Below are positions 26,279 through 35,236 of a stretch of 64,000 bases of DNA, piece by piece. The notes under the pieces are model-generated. The model ran no database searches. It saw nothing but the letters and a program-made list of their open reading frames with translations, and was not told where the DNA came from. The position numbers and the translations under genes were made by a program. Every line of letters starts with the position of its first letter. The first letter of the stretch is position 1. The DNA comes from Streptomyces sp. PT12 (GTDB lineage Bacteria; Actinomycetota; Actinomycetes; Streptomycetales; Streptomycetaceae), in assembly GCF_003311645.1 (NCBI RefSeq), contig NZ_QEST01000236.1, forward strand, positions 1-64,000, in the 5' to 3' direction.

Positions 26279-29200
26279 TCGCCGTCACCGGCCTCGCCTG
26301 CCGGTTCCCCGGCGCACCCGACGCCGCGTCCTTCTGGAAGCTCCTGACCGCCGGACGGGAGGGCCTGACCCGCTTCACCGAGGCCGAGCTGGCGGCGAGC
26401 GGGGTGCCGCGTCGCCTGCGGAGGCACCCCGACTATGTGCCGGTCGGCGGCCTGATCGAGGGCCAGGACCTGTTCGACCCGGCACCGTTCGGCCTCGCCG
26501 ACGCGGAGGCGGCGCTGCTCGATCCGCAACAGCGACTGTTCCTCGAGGTGGCCTGGCAGGCGCTCGAACAGGCTGGCCACGGCGGCGGCGCGGGAGCCGG
26601 CTCGGTCGGCGTCTTCGCCGGGGCCGCGCACAGCGCCTACCTGACCAGCAACCTCGCCGGCCGCTGGAGCCCGACCGGCGGCGGCGCCGATCCGGTCGGC
26701 AGCCTCCAGACCGCGATCGCCACGCACGCCGACTACCTGCCGCTCCAGGTCGCCTACCGGCTCGACCTGACCGGACCGGCCATCGCGCTCAACACCACCT
26801 GCTCGACCTCACTGGTCGCCGTGCACGCCGCGGCGCAGTCGCTGCTCGCCGAGGAGTGCGACACCGCCATCGCGGGCGGCGTCTCGCTGATCGTGCCGCA
26901 GGGCCACGGATACCTGCGCGTGGCCGACGGCATCTACTCTGCGGACGGCAGCGTGCGGCCGTTCTCGGCCACCGGCACCGGCATCGTCTACACCCAGGGG
27001 GTGGGCGCCGTGGTGCTGCGGCGGCTCGACGAGGCGCTGGCGGACGGCGATCCGGTGCTCGCCGTGCTGCACGGCTCGGCCGTCAACAACGACGGCGCCA
27101 GCAAGGCCGGGTTCACCGCGCCCTCCCTCCGGGGCCAGGCGCGCGTGATCGCCGAGGCGCAGGCGGTGGCCGGGGTGACGTCCGACCGCGTCGGATACGT
27201 GGAGGCCCACGGCACCGCCACCAGGCTCGGCGATCCGGTCGAGATCGCCGCGCTGCGGCGGGTCTTCGGGGACGAGGGACCCGCCTGGTGCGGCCTCGGC
27301 TCCGTCAAGAGCAACATCGGGCACGCCAACACGGCCGCCGGTATCGCCTCGTTCATCAAGACCACGCTCGCCGTGTGGCACGGAGTCCAGCCCGCCTCGC
27401 TGCACGCCGAGCCGCTCAACGAGCTGCTGGGGCTCGACGGTTCGCCGTTCGAGGTGGTGAAGGACAGCCGCCCGTGGCGTGGACCCGAGCTGGCCGGGGT
27501 GAGCGCGTTCGGTATCGGCGGCACCAACTGCCATGTGGTGCTCGGCCCTGCCCCGGAGCGGCCGACGCCCGAGCCCTCGCCGCGACGCCCCGTGATCCTC
27601 GCCGTCTCGGCCCACGACGCGGCGGCGGCCGAGGCCACCGCCGCCCAACTCGGCACGGTCGCCGACTCCTTCGAGGCGGCGGACCTCGCCCACACGCTGC
27701 GCGCCGGGCGGCCGACGCTGCCCTACCGCGTCGCCGTCGCCGCCAGCCCCGGCCACGCCGGAGCGGCACTCGCCGGGCGGCGCGCGGTGCGCGCCCAACC
27801 GGGCGCGCCCCGGGTGGTGTTCGCATTCCCCGGTGCCGGCAGCCAGTACCCCGGCATGGGCGCCGGTCTCTACGGGGCAGAGCCGGTCTTCCGCGACGCG
27901 GTGGACGAGTGCGCGGAGCTGCTGCGACCGCTGCTCGGCGCGGATGTCCGCGCGGCGATCCGGGGCGAGGGGGCGCCGCCGGTCGAGGACCCCGGCTACG
28001 GGCTGCCCGCCCTGTTCGCCGCCTCGCTCGGCGTGGCGCGGCTGCTGGAGTCCTGGGGGGTGCGGCCCGGCGTGGTGCTCGGCCACAGCCTCGGCGAGTA
28101 CACCGCCGCGGTGGTGGCGGGCGGCCTCACCCTGCCCGAGGCGGCCCGGCTGGTGGCCGTCCGCTGCACCGAGGCCGCACGCGCCGCCCGGGGCGGGACC
28201 ATGCTCGCCGTCCCCCTGGGCGAGGCCGAGACCCTCCGACTCCTCGCCGGGCATCCCGAGGTGGACCTGGCGGCGGTCAACGCGCCGGACGCCTGCGTGG
28301 TGTCCGGGCCATGTGCCGCCGTGGACACCCTGGCCAGCGCGCTGGCCGCCCGATCGGTACGACCCACCGAGCTGCGGGTGGACGCGGCGCTGCACTCGCG
28401 CCTGGTCGAGCCGGCGCTGCCCGCCGTCCGGGCGGCCGCCGCCGGCCTGCGGGCCCGCCCGCTCTCCGTCCCCCTGGTCACCACCGTCGCGGGCGACCAT
28501 GCCGGGGCCGAACTCGGCACGGCCGAGCACTGGGTCCGGCAACTCCGTGACCCCGTGCGCTTCGCGGACGCCCTGCGCACCGCGCTGCCGCCCGAACAGC
28601 CGGCGCTGCTGGTGCAGGTCGGGCCCGGCGCCGCGCTGGCCTCGCTCGCCCGCCGTACCGCGCCGCCCGCACTCCGCGCCACGCTGACCACCTGCGTCGA
28701 GGACGAGCCCGACGCCGCCACCACCATCCGCGAGACCGTCGCCCAGCTGTGGGCGCACGGCGTCGACATCGACCTCGCCCTGGGCGACGCCACGCCCAGG
28801 CGGCGCGTCGCCGCCCCCGGATACGCGTTCCAGCGGCGGCGGCTGTGGATCGATCCCCCGGCCGCCGCCACCGACCTGCCGGGCGAGCCGGAGCCGGACG
28901 GCGACGAGCCGCTGCACCTGCCGCGCTGGCGGCAGCTGCCCCCGGCCGATGCCGCCGATTCCCCGGCCGGGCGCTGGCTGGTCGTCGCCGGCGAAGACCG
29001 CCCGCTGGCCGACGCGGTGCGCCGGGAGTTGACGGCGCGCGGCGCGGAGTGCGTGGCCGTGGCCGAGCAGGGCGAGGCTCTCGACGGCGTCGTCCTGCTC
29101 GCCACCGACCAGACCGACGACCTCGCGGCCGCGGTCCTGCGCCACACCGAGCTGGCTGCCAGGCTGGACCGACTGGCCGCGCCGCCCCGGCTGTTGCTCC

Positions 29201-32200
29201 AGGTCACCGAGGGAGCCGTGCGAGTGGAAGGGGACGACCGCCCAGAGCCTGTGGCGGGTGCGGTGCGCACGCTGCCCCGCGTCCTCGCCCAAGAGCTGCG
29301 CGGCCTCGCCTGGCGCACCCTCGACCTTCCCACGGTCAAGGCGGGCAACGCCTCCGAGCGGGCGCGGTTCGTGATGGCCGAGCTCGGCGAACTGACCGGT
29401 CCTGACGCGGCCCCAGGTCGTGAGGTCGCGGTGCGTGGCGGCGTCCGCTGGGCCCGCGACCTGGTGCCCTGGCGGCCGGCCAGGACCAGGGAGGCGCCGC
29501 CCGCGACGGGCACCGTGCTGATCACCGGCGGCCTCGGCGACGTCGGCCTGGCCATCGCCGACCACCTCGGCCGCGCCGGCCGACGCGTCGTGCTCACCTC
29601 GCGCACCGGCGGGCGGGCCGAGGGCGTCAGGCGGCTCGCCACGGCGGGCCGGAGCGTCGAGGTCCGGACGTTGGACGCGGCGGACGCCGCGGGCACGGCG
29701 GCGCTGGTGCGCGAACTCGCCGCCGACGGCGGCCTCGGCCTGGTGGTGCACGCGGCGGGCGCGGTCGCCACCGCCGGCGCCACCACCCTCCGCGAGACCA
29801 CCCCCGAGCAGGTGCGCGCCCATGTCGCGGCCAAGGCCGATGGCGCCCTGGCGCTGCGCGCCGCCGTGGACGCGCTGCCCGCCGAACTCCGGCCGAGCAC
29901 CGTCGTGTTGATGTCGTCCGCGACCACCCTGGTGGGCGGGATCGGCATGGGTGCCTACGCCGCCGCCAACGGCTTCCTCGACGCCCTCGCCGACGCCGCA
30001 CAGCCCGGCCCGACCCGCTGGATCAGCGCGGTCTGGGACGGCTGGCGGGTGGGTCCTGCGGGCGGCGAACGCACGGTCGCGCTCGCCGGCGCCCTGGACG
30101 CCGAGACGGGCCTGGCCGCGCTCGACCGGCTGCTGGCCGGCCCCACGCCGCCCGTGGTGGCCGTCGCCACCACCTCGCTCGCCGACCGGATGGCGCGCGC
30201 GGCGGCCCCCGCCGACCGGCCTTCGACCGGGCCGGGCGGGTCCGACCCCGGTGAGCCGACCGCCCGCTGGCTCGCCGAGCTGTGGGCCGGGCTCTTCGGT
30301 ACCCCCGCGCTCTCGGCCGACGCCGACTTCTTCGCGCTCGGCGGACACTCGCTGCTCGCCACCCGGATGCTGGCCGCTGTCCGCGAACGCTTCGGCACGG
30401 ACCTGCGGCTGCGCGACCTGCTCGACGCGCCGACCGTCGGAGCCCTCGCCGCCCGCGTCGACGCCGCCGTCCCGGAAGCGCCCGCCCGGCCGCCCGCCGA
30501 CCTCCCGCAACCGGCCGCGGCCGACGGCACGTTCCCGCTCACCCGCGTGCAACACGCCTACTGGGTCGGGCGCGACGGGGGCTACGAGTGGGGCGAGGTG
30601 CCCTGCCACTTCTACCTGGAGTACGACTGCGAGCGGTTGGACGTCGCCCGCTACGAGCGGGCCTGGAACCTGGTGCTCGCCCGCCACCCCATGCTGCGCG
30701 CCGTCGTCACCCCGACCGGCCGGGTCCGGGTCCTCGACGACGTGCCGCCCTACCGGGTCCGTGTCCACGACCTGACGACGCTGCCCGAGGAACGCCGGAG
30801 CCAGCGCCTCGCCCGGCTCCGGGAGCGGATCAGCCGGGAGCCTGGCCCCGCCGACCGCTGGCCGCTGGCCCAGATCCAGGCCGCCCTGCTGCCCGGCGGT
30901 CGGGTCCGGCTGTTCGTCGGCGTGGACGTGCTGGTGTGCGACGCGGCCAGCTGGTGGATCATCGACCGTGAACTCCGCCGCTTCTACCACGCACCCGACG
31001 AGCAACTGCCGCCGCTGAAAGTGGACTTCGCCTCCTGCGTCGCCGCCGTCGAGGAGCGGCGCCGCGGCCCGGCAGGACAGCGGGCCGCCGCCTACTGGCG
31101 GGAGCGGCTCGACACCCTGCCAGGGCCGCCCCCGCTGCCGGTGGCCGAGCCGGTCGGACCCGCGCGGTTCGTCCGCCGCGCCGCCCGGCTCGAAGCCGGG
31201 GCCTGGGCGGCGCTCAGGGCCGAGGCGACCCGGCACCGCGTCACCCCCACCGCCGCGCTGCTCGCCGCCTACGCCGAGACGTTGGCCGCCTGGTCGGGCG
31301 ACGACCGGTTCTCACTGGTCCTCACTCTCTTCGACCGGCCCGACACCCACCCCGACGTGGCGGGCGTGGTCGGCGACTTCACCTCGCTGGTCCCGCACGT
31401 CGTGGAGCGGGCGCGGGCAGGCTCGTTCGTGGAGCGTGCCAGGGCCGCGCAGGCGACCCTGTTCGCCGATCTCGACCACCGGGAGTTCTCCGCGCTCGAG
31501 GTGCTGGCGGAGAAGTCGACCCGCGTCGGCCGGCGGGTGTCCGTGCCCGTCGTGTTCACCAGCGCCCTCGGGCTGCCCGATGTCATCGGTGCCGACCACG
31601 ACCCCGAGTGGGTCGGCGAGCAGGTCGCGGCGCTTAGCCAGACGCCGCAGACCTGGCTGGACCACCAGGCCCTTGAGCAGGGCGGCAGGCTGCTGCTCCA
31701 GTGGGACGCGCTGGAGCCGGTGCTGCCGCCGGAGGAGGTGGATCGCGCCTTCGCCGACTACGTGCGCCGGGTGGAACGGCTGGCAACCGACCCGGCCGCC
31801 TGGGCGCCCGAAGCCGCGACACCCGACGGGACCGACGTCTCCGACGAGGACATCGCGGTGCCCGTCCGGCCCGGCCACGACGGGGGGCCCACCCTGTTCC
31901 TGACGCACCCGTCGGGCGGCGACATCGTCTGCTACGCCGAGTTGGCCCGGCTGCTCGACCCCCGCGTCGAGGTCGTCGCGCTCACCGATCCCGAACTCGC
32001 AGGCGGCACCGGCGCCGAGGACATCGACGGCATGGTCCGGCGCTTCCTCGACGTGGTGCGCCGCAGGCGGCCGCACGGCCCCTATCTGCTCGGCGGCTGG
32101 TCCATGGGCGGCGACCTCGCCCACGAGATGGCCCGCCGACTCCACCAGGAGGGCGAGACCACCGCGCTGTTGGCGCTGCTCGACTCCAACGATCCGGTCC

Positions 32201-32742
32201 ACATCACCCCCGTCGACCGGCCCAGTCAGAACGAGACGGAACTCGAGGTGGTGTGGCGCTTCCTCGGGGCGCTCGAGGCGTTCACCGGCGCCGCACTCGG
32301 CGGCGGCCGGGACCGGGCCGCCTCCGAGACCATCACGGCCGTCCGGAACCTGCCGGACGCGGCACGCTGGCGCGAGATCGACGAACGCCTCCGCGCCGCA
32401 GGGCTGTTGGGACGCCGCGACAGCGCCAGGCGGCGGGTCGCGGTCTTCGCCAGACACCTGCGCGCCCTCGCCGACCACCGGCCCACGCGGCTCGAAGCGC
32501 CCGCCACCAGGACGCTGCTGATCCGCGCCGACCGGCCCGCGCCGCGCAACGCCGGCATCGGCATGGGAGTGGACGACACCCCGCCCGGCGTCGCCGACCT
32601 CGGCTGGGGCCGCCACCTGGCGGGTCCACTCGACGTGGTCGGCGTCCCGGCCCACCACTACTCCCTGCTGCGGCCACCGGCCCTGCCGCGTGTCGCCGAG
32701 GCACTCAACGACGCCCTGCGCCGGGCGATCGGCCCCGCCTGA
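26275..32742 (+). CDS. hybrid PKS/NRPS: KS-AT-KR-ACP-Cy-TE
   Basis: This 2155-residue protein resembles yersiniabactin HMWP1 without its built-in methyltransferases. KS: Cys176 in NTTCSTSLVAVH, HGTATRLGDP, SNIGHANTAAG. AT: Ser605 in GHSLGEY. KR: ITGGLGDVGLAIADHLG and YAAANGFLDA. ACP: Ser1359 in FALGGHSLLATRM. A Cy-type domain follows (FPLTRVQHAYWVGRDGGYEW; DVLVCDAASW, about 1420-1840). The TE has Ser1943 in GGWSMGGDLAHEM. It would add a ketide extender, reduce it, condense and cyclise a further cysteine, and release the product. No PCP is visible between Cy and TE; one may be supplied in trans by the NRPS at 40142. Confidence 0.9.
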   Translation: MIAVTGLACRFPGAPDAASFWKLLTAGREGLTRFTEAELAASGVPRRLRRHPDYVPVGGLIEGQDLFDPAPFGLADAEAALLDPQQRLFLEVAWQALEQAGHGGGAGAGSVGVFAGAAHSAYLTSNLAGRWSPTGGGADPVGSLQTAIATHADYLPLQVAYRLDLTGPAIALNTTCSTSLVAVHAAAQSLLAEECDTAIAGGVSLIVPQGHGYLRVADGIYSADGSVRPFSATGTGIVYTQGVGAVVLRRLDEALADGDPVLAVLHGSAVNNDGASKAGFTAPSLRGQARVIAEAQAVAGVTSDRVGYVEAHGTATRLGDPVEIAALRRVFGDEGPAWCGLGSVKSNIGHANTAAGIASFIKTTLAVWHGVQPASLHAEPLNELLGLDGSPFEVVKDSRPWRGPELAGVSAFGIGGTNCHVVLGPAPERPTPEPSPRRPVILAVSAHDAAAAEATAAQLGTVADSFEAADLAHTLRAGRPTLPYRVAVAASPGHAGAALAGRRAVRAQPGAPRVVFAFPGAGSQYPGMGAGLYGAEPVFRDAVDECAELLRPLLGADVRAAIRGEGAPPVEDPGYGLPALFAASLGVARLLESWGVRPGVVLGHSLGEYTAAVVAGGLTLPEAARLVAVRCTEAARAARGGTMLAVPLGEAETLRLLAGHPEVDLAAVNAPDACVVSGPCAAVDTLASALAARSVRPTELRVDAALHSRLVEPALPAVRAAAAGLRARPLSVPLVTTVAGDHAGAELGTAEHWVRQLRDPVRFADALRTALPPEQPALLVQVGPGAALASLARRTAPPALRATLTTCVEDEPDAATTIRETVAQLWAHGVDIDLALGDATPRRRVAAPGYAFQRRRLWIDPPAAATDLPGEPEPDGDEPLHLPRWRQLPPADAADSPAGRWLVVAGEDRPLADAVRRELTARGAECVAVAEQGEALDGVVLLATDQTDDLAAAVLRHTELAARLDRLAAPPRLLLQVTEGAVRVEGDDRPEPVAGAVRTLPRVLAQELRGLAWRTLDLPTVKAGNASERARFVMAELGELTGPDAAPGREVAVRGGVRWARDLVPWRPARTREAPPATGTVLITGGLGDVGLAIADHLGRAGRRVVLTSRTGGRAEGVRRLATAGRSVEVRTLDAADAAGTAALVRELAADGGLGLVVHAAGAVATAGATTLRETTPEQVRAHVAAKADGALALRAAVDALPAELRPSTVVLMSSATTLVGGIGMGAYAAANGFLDALADAAQPGPTRWISAVWDGWRVGPAGGERTVALAGALDAETGLAALDRLLAGPTPPVVAVATTSLADRMARAAAPADRPSTGPGGSDPGEPTARWLAELWAGLFGTPALSADADFFALGGHSLLATRMLAAVRERFGTDLRLRDLLDAPTVGALAARVDAAVPEAPARPPADLPQPAAADGTFPLTRVQHAYWVGRDGGYEWGEVPCHFYLEYDCERLDVARYERAWNLVLARHPMLRAVVTPTGRVRVLDDVPPYRVRVHDLTTLPEERRSQRLARLRERISREPGPADRWPLAQIQAALLPGGRVRLFVGVDVLVCDAASWWIIDRELRRFYHAPDEQLPPLKVDFASCVAAVEERRRGPAGQRAAAYWRERLDTLPGPPPLPVAEPVGPARFVRRAARLEAGAWAALRAEATRHRVTPTAALLAAYAETLAAWSGDDRFSLVLTLFDRPDTHPDVAGVVGDFTSLVPHVVERARAGSFVERARAAQATLFADLDHREFSALEVLAEKSTRVGRRVSVPVVFTSALGLPDVIGADHDPEWVGEQVAALSQTPQTWLDHQALEQGGRLLLQWDALEPVLPPEEVDRAFADYVRRVERLATDPAAWAPEAATPDGTDVSDEDIAVPVRPGHDGGPTLFLTHPSGGDIVCYAELARLLDPRVEVVALTDPELAGGTGAEDIDGMVRRFLDVVRRRRPHGPYLLGGWSMGGDLAHEMARRLHQEGETTALLALLDSNDPVHITPVDRPSQNETELEVVWRFLGALEAFTGAALGGGRDRAASETITAVRNLPDAARWREIDERLRAAGLLGRRDSARRRVAVFARHLRALADHRPTRLEAPATRTLLIRADRPAPRNAGIGMGVDDTPPGVADLGWGRHLAGPLDVVGVPAHHYSLLRPPALPRVAEALNDALRRAIGPA

Positions 32743-32788
32743 CGCCGACCCGGCCGCATCTCAGCTCACCACCTCGCGAAGGACCACC

Positions 32789-34303
32789 ATGCACCGACGA
32801 CGCTTCCTGCTCGCCGCGGCCACCACGCTCGTGGCCGCCGGCTGCGCCAGAGACACCACCGGCGACGCCCCGGGCGCGAACGGCCGCGCCACGGACACCC
32901 TCCGCTACGCCGCCGTCGGCGCCCCGGCGACCGCCAGCCACGACCCGCACGGCGGCCTCGGCAACGAGTCCGACGCGCTGCGCTTCGCGCTGCTCTACGA
33001 CGTGCTCACCGCGCCAGGACCCGACGGCACCACCCAGCCCCGGCTCGCCACCGCCTGGGAGCCCGACGCCGACCTCACCCACTGGCGGATGACGCTCAGG
33101 ACCGACGCCGCCTTCACCGACGGCCGCCCCGTCCGGGCCGCCGACGTGCTGTACTCGCTGCGCCGGATGGGCGAGAAGGCCGCCGAGAACTACGGCCGGA
33201 TGGGCATGTTCGACCTCGACGCCGCCACCGTCGTCGACGCGCACACCGTGGAACTCGTCACCCACCGCCCCTATGCCGAGGTCGGCCGCGCCCTGGAGTC
33301 GGCCACGTTCGTCGTCCCCGAGGGCAGCACCGACTTCAGCGGGCCGGTCGTCGGATCGGGCCCCTTCCTGCTGGCCGACGGCGACGCCGGCAACGCCGCC
33401 CTGGAGCGCAACGACGCCTGGTGGGGCCCGCGCCCGCCGCTGCGCCGCATCGAGATCCGGGCCGTCGCCGACCCCCAGGCGCGCGCCGACGCGGTCGCCG
33501 CCGGCCAGGCCGACGTGGCCGGCAGCGTCAGCCCCGCCGCCGCCACCCAGGCCGAGAGCGGCGGGCTCGTCGTGGTCCGCCGCCCGGCCGTGACCCTCTA
33601 TCCGCTGGTCATGCGCCTCGACCGGGCGCCGTTCGACGATCCGCGCGTCCCGCAGGCCGTCAAGCTCGCCGTCGACCGCCAGCAGCTCATCGACACCGTC
33701 TTCCTCGGCCAGGGCCGCCTGGGCAACGACCTGCTCTCGCCCGCCGACCCCACCACCCCCGACCTGCCCCAGCGGGAGCGCGACGTGGAAGAGGCCCGCC
33801 GGCTGCTGCGCGCCGCCGGGTATGGCGACGGCTTGGACCTCACGCTGCGCACCACCACCGCCTACCCCGGCATGGACACCGCCGCCACCCTGCTCGCCGA
33901 CCAGCTGGCCGCCGTCGACATCCGGGTCCAGATCGCCGTCGAGCCGCCCGAGACCTTCTGGACCGAGGTATACGCCCAGGCCGACTGCTACGTCAGCTAC
34001 CTCGGCGGCATCCCGTTCCTCGATGTCGCCCGGGTCGCGCTGCGCTCCGACTCTCCCACCAACGAGACCGCCTGGCACCGGCCCGACTGGGAACGCGACC
34101 TCGACCAGGCGCTGGCCACCGCCGATGAGCCCCGCCGCGCCGCCGCCCTCGGCGCGCTACAGGAGACGCTGCGCGACGAGGGCGGCTACCTGGTCTGGGG
34201 CGCCGGAGACGGACTCGACCTCGCACGCCCCGGCGTGGCGGGCCTGCCCATCGGCCCCGGCTTCCAGCGGCTCTTCATCGACCAGGCGCGAGTCGACGGC
34301 TGA
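32789..34303 (+). CDS. Opp/nickel-type ABC substrate-binding lipoprotein
   Basis: The 504-residue protein has a Tat-like RRRF N-terminus and a lipobox (TLVAAGC, Cys19), so it is probably a surface lipoprotein. The mature part is SBP family 5: LATAWEPDADLTHWRMTLRT, AAFTDGRPVRAADVLYSLRR, LKLAVDR-type sequence VKLAVDRQQLIDTVF and ARRLLRAAGYGDG. This family binds oligopeptides, nickel chelates and opine metallophores (CntA/Opp class). It directly follows the PKS gene and precedes its permeases. A role in uptake of the metal-loaded product is inferred. Confidence 0.88.
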   Translation: MHRRRFLLAAATTLVAAGCARDTTGDAPGANGRATDTLRYAAVGAPATASHDPHGGLGNESDALRFALLYDVLTAPGPDGTTQPRLATAWEPDADLTHWRMTLRTDAAFTDGRPVRAADVLYSLRRMGEKAAENYGRMGMFDLDAATVVDAHTVELVTHRPYAEVGRALESATFVVPEGSTDFSGPVVGSGPFLLADGDAGNAALERNDAWWGPRPPLRRIEIRAVADPQARADAVAAGQADVAGSVSPAAATQAESGGLVVVRRPAVTLYPLVMRLDRAPFDDPRVPQAVKLAVDRQQLIDTVFLGQGRLGNDLLSPADPTTPDLPQRERDVEEARRLLRAAGYGDGLDLTLRTTTAYPGMDTAATLLADQLAAVDIRVQIAVEPPETFWTEVYAQADCYVSYLGGIPFLDVARVALRSDSPTNETAWHRPDWERDLDQALATADEPRRAAALGALQETLRDEGGYLVWGAGDGLDLARPGVAGLPIGPGFQRLFIDQARVDG

Positions 34304-35236
34304 ATGTTCCCGCTTCTCATCCGCCAGGCGACGCGCGCCGCGCTGCTGCTGCTCGGGGTCTCCCTGCTGGTGTTCGCCGCCACCGCGCTGCTGCCCGGCG
34401 ACGCGGCGCAGACCAGGACGGGGGGCCGGGCGAGCGACGAGCAGCTGGCCGAGCTGCGCCGCGCACTCGGCCTCGACGAGCCTCTGTGGACGCGTTATGT
34501 CCGGTGGTTGGGCGGGCTGTTGCGGGGCGACGCCGGCCACTCCCTGGTCAGCGGGCGCCCGGTGGCCGAGCTGATCGGCGAACGGCTGCCAGCCACCCTG
34601 GTGTTGACCGGCTGCGCCCTGGCGCTCGCCGTTCCGCTGGCGCTCACCCTCGCCTGGTGGGCCGGCGGCGCTCCCCGGGCGGCGGGAGTGGTCACGGCGG
34701 CGGCCGCCGTGCCGCAGGTGGTGGTGGCCGGTGTGCTGGTCGCCCTGTTCTCCGGACTGCTCGGCTGGCTGCCCCGGGTCTCGCTGGTGCCCATCGGCCA
34801 ACCGGCCTGGGCACAGCCCGAGTTGCTGGTGCTGCCGGCGCTCTCCCTGGCCCTGCCTGCGGCCGCCTTCGCCGCCGCGCTGCTCGCCGGGTCCTTCGCC
34901 GACGCCCGCCGGCTGCCGCACGTCGAGGACGCGACGCTGCGCGGTGTGCCGCGGTGGCGGGTGGCCGCCCACCATGTGCTGCCCCTCGTGCTCGCGCCCG
35001 CGCTCCGCATCCTGGCGGTCGTCGGCGGCGGACTGCTGTCGGCCACCACCGTGGTGGAGACCGTCTTCGGGTACCGGGGCCTCGGCGAGCTGCTGGTCGG
35101 CTCGGTGGCCGGCCGCGACGTGCCAGCGGTGCAGGCCGTGGCGGTGTTGGGCGCCGGGGTCGTGCTGGCCGGGCTGCTGCTGGCCGACGTGGCCGCGGGA
35201 CTCGCCGACCGGGGAAGGCGGGACGCGACCGCATGA
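34304..35236 (+). CDS. Opp-type ABC permease (DppB/NikB class)
   Basis: The 310-residue membrane protein begins MFPLLIRQATRAALLLLGVS and has LGLDEPLWTRYVRWLGGLLR, GYRGLGELLVGSVAGRDVPA and about six hydrophobic helices, as in DppB/NikB. The EAA-like loop appears around LPHVEDATLRGVPRWRVAAH. The start directly abuts the upstream stop, and its stop overlaps the next start (ATGA). It is the first half of the import channel. Confidence 0.88.
   Translation: MFPLLIRQATRAALLLLGVSLLVFAATALLPGDAAQTRTGGRASDEQLAELRRALGLDEPLWTRYVRWLGGLLRGDAGHSLVSGRPVAELIGERLPATLVLTGCALALAVPLALTLAWWAGGAPRAAGVVTAAAAVPQVVVAGVLVALFSGLLGWLPRVSLVPIGQPAWAQPELLVLPALSLALPAAAFAAALLAGSFADARRLPHVEDATLRGVPRWRVAAHHVLPLVLAPALRILAVVGGGLLSATTVVETVFGYRGLGELLVGSVAGRDVPAVQAVAVLGAGVVLAGLLLADVAAGLADRGRRDATA

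Noticed and set aside
26809-31236. 1475-codon minus-strand open frame inside the PKS region
   Set aside because: Antisense shadow of the KS-AT-KR-ACP-Cy frame; Gly/Arg/Gln-rich without motifs.
34486-35232. Upstream extension of the permease-ATPase fusion frame
   Set aside because: That part overlaps the DppB-type gene in another frame and is Arg/Gly-rich; the true start is ATG 35233 with the ATGA overlap.
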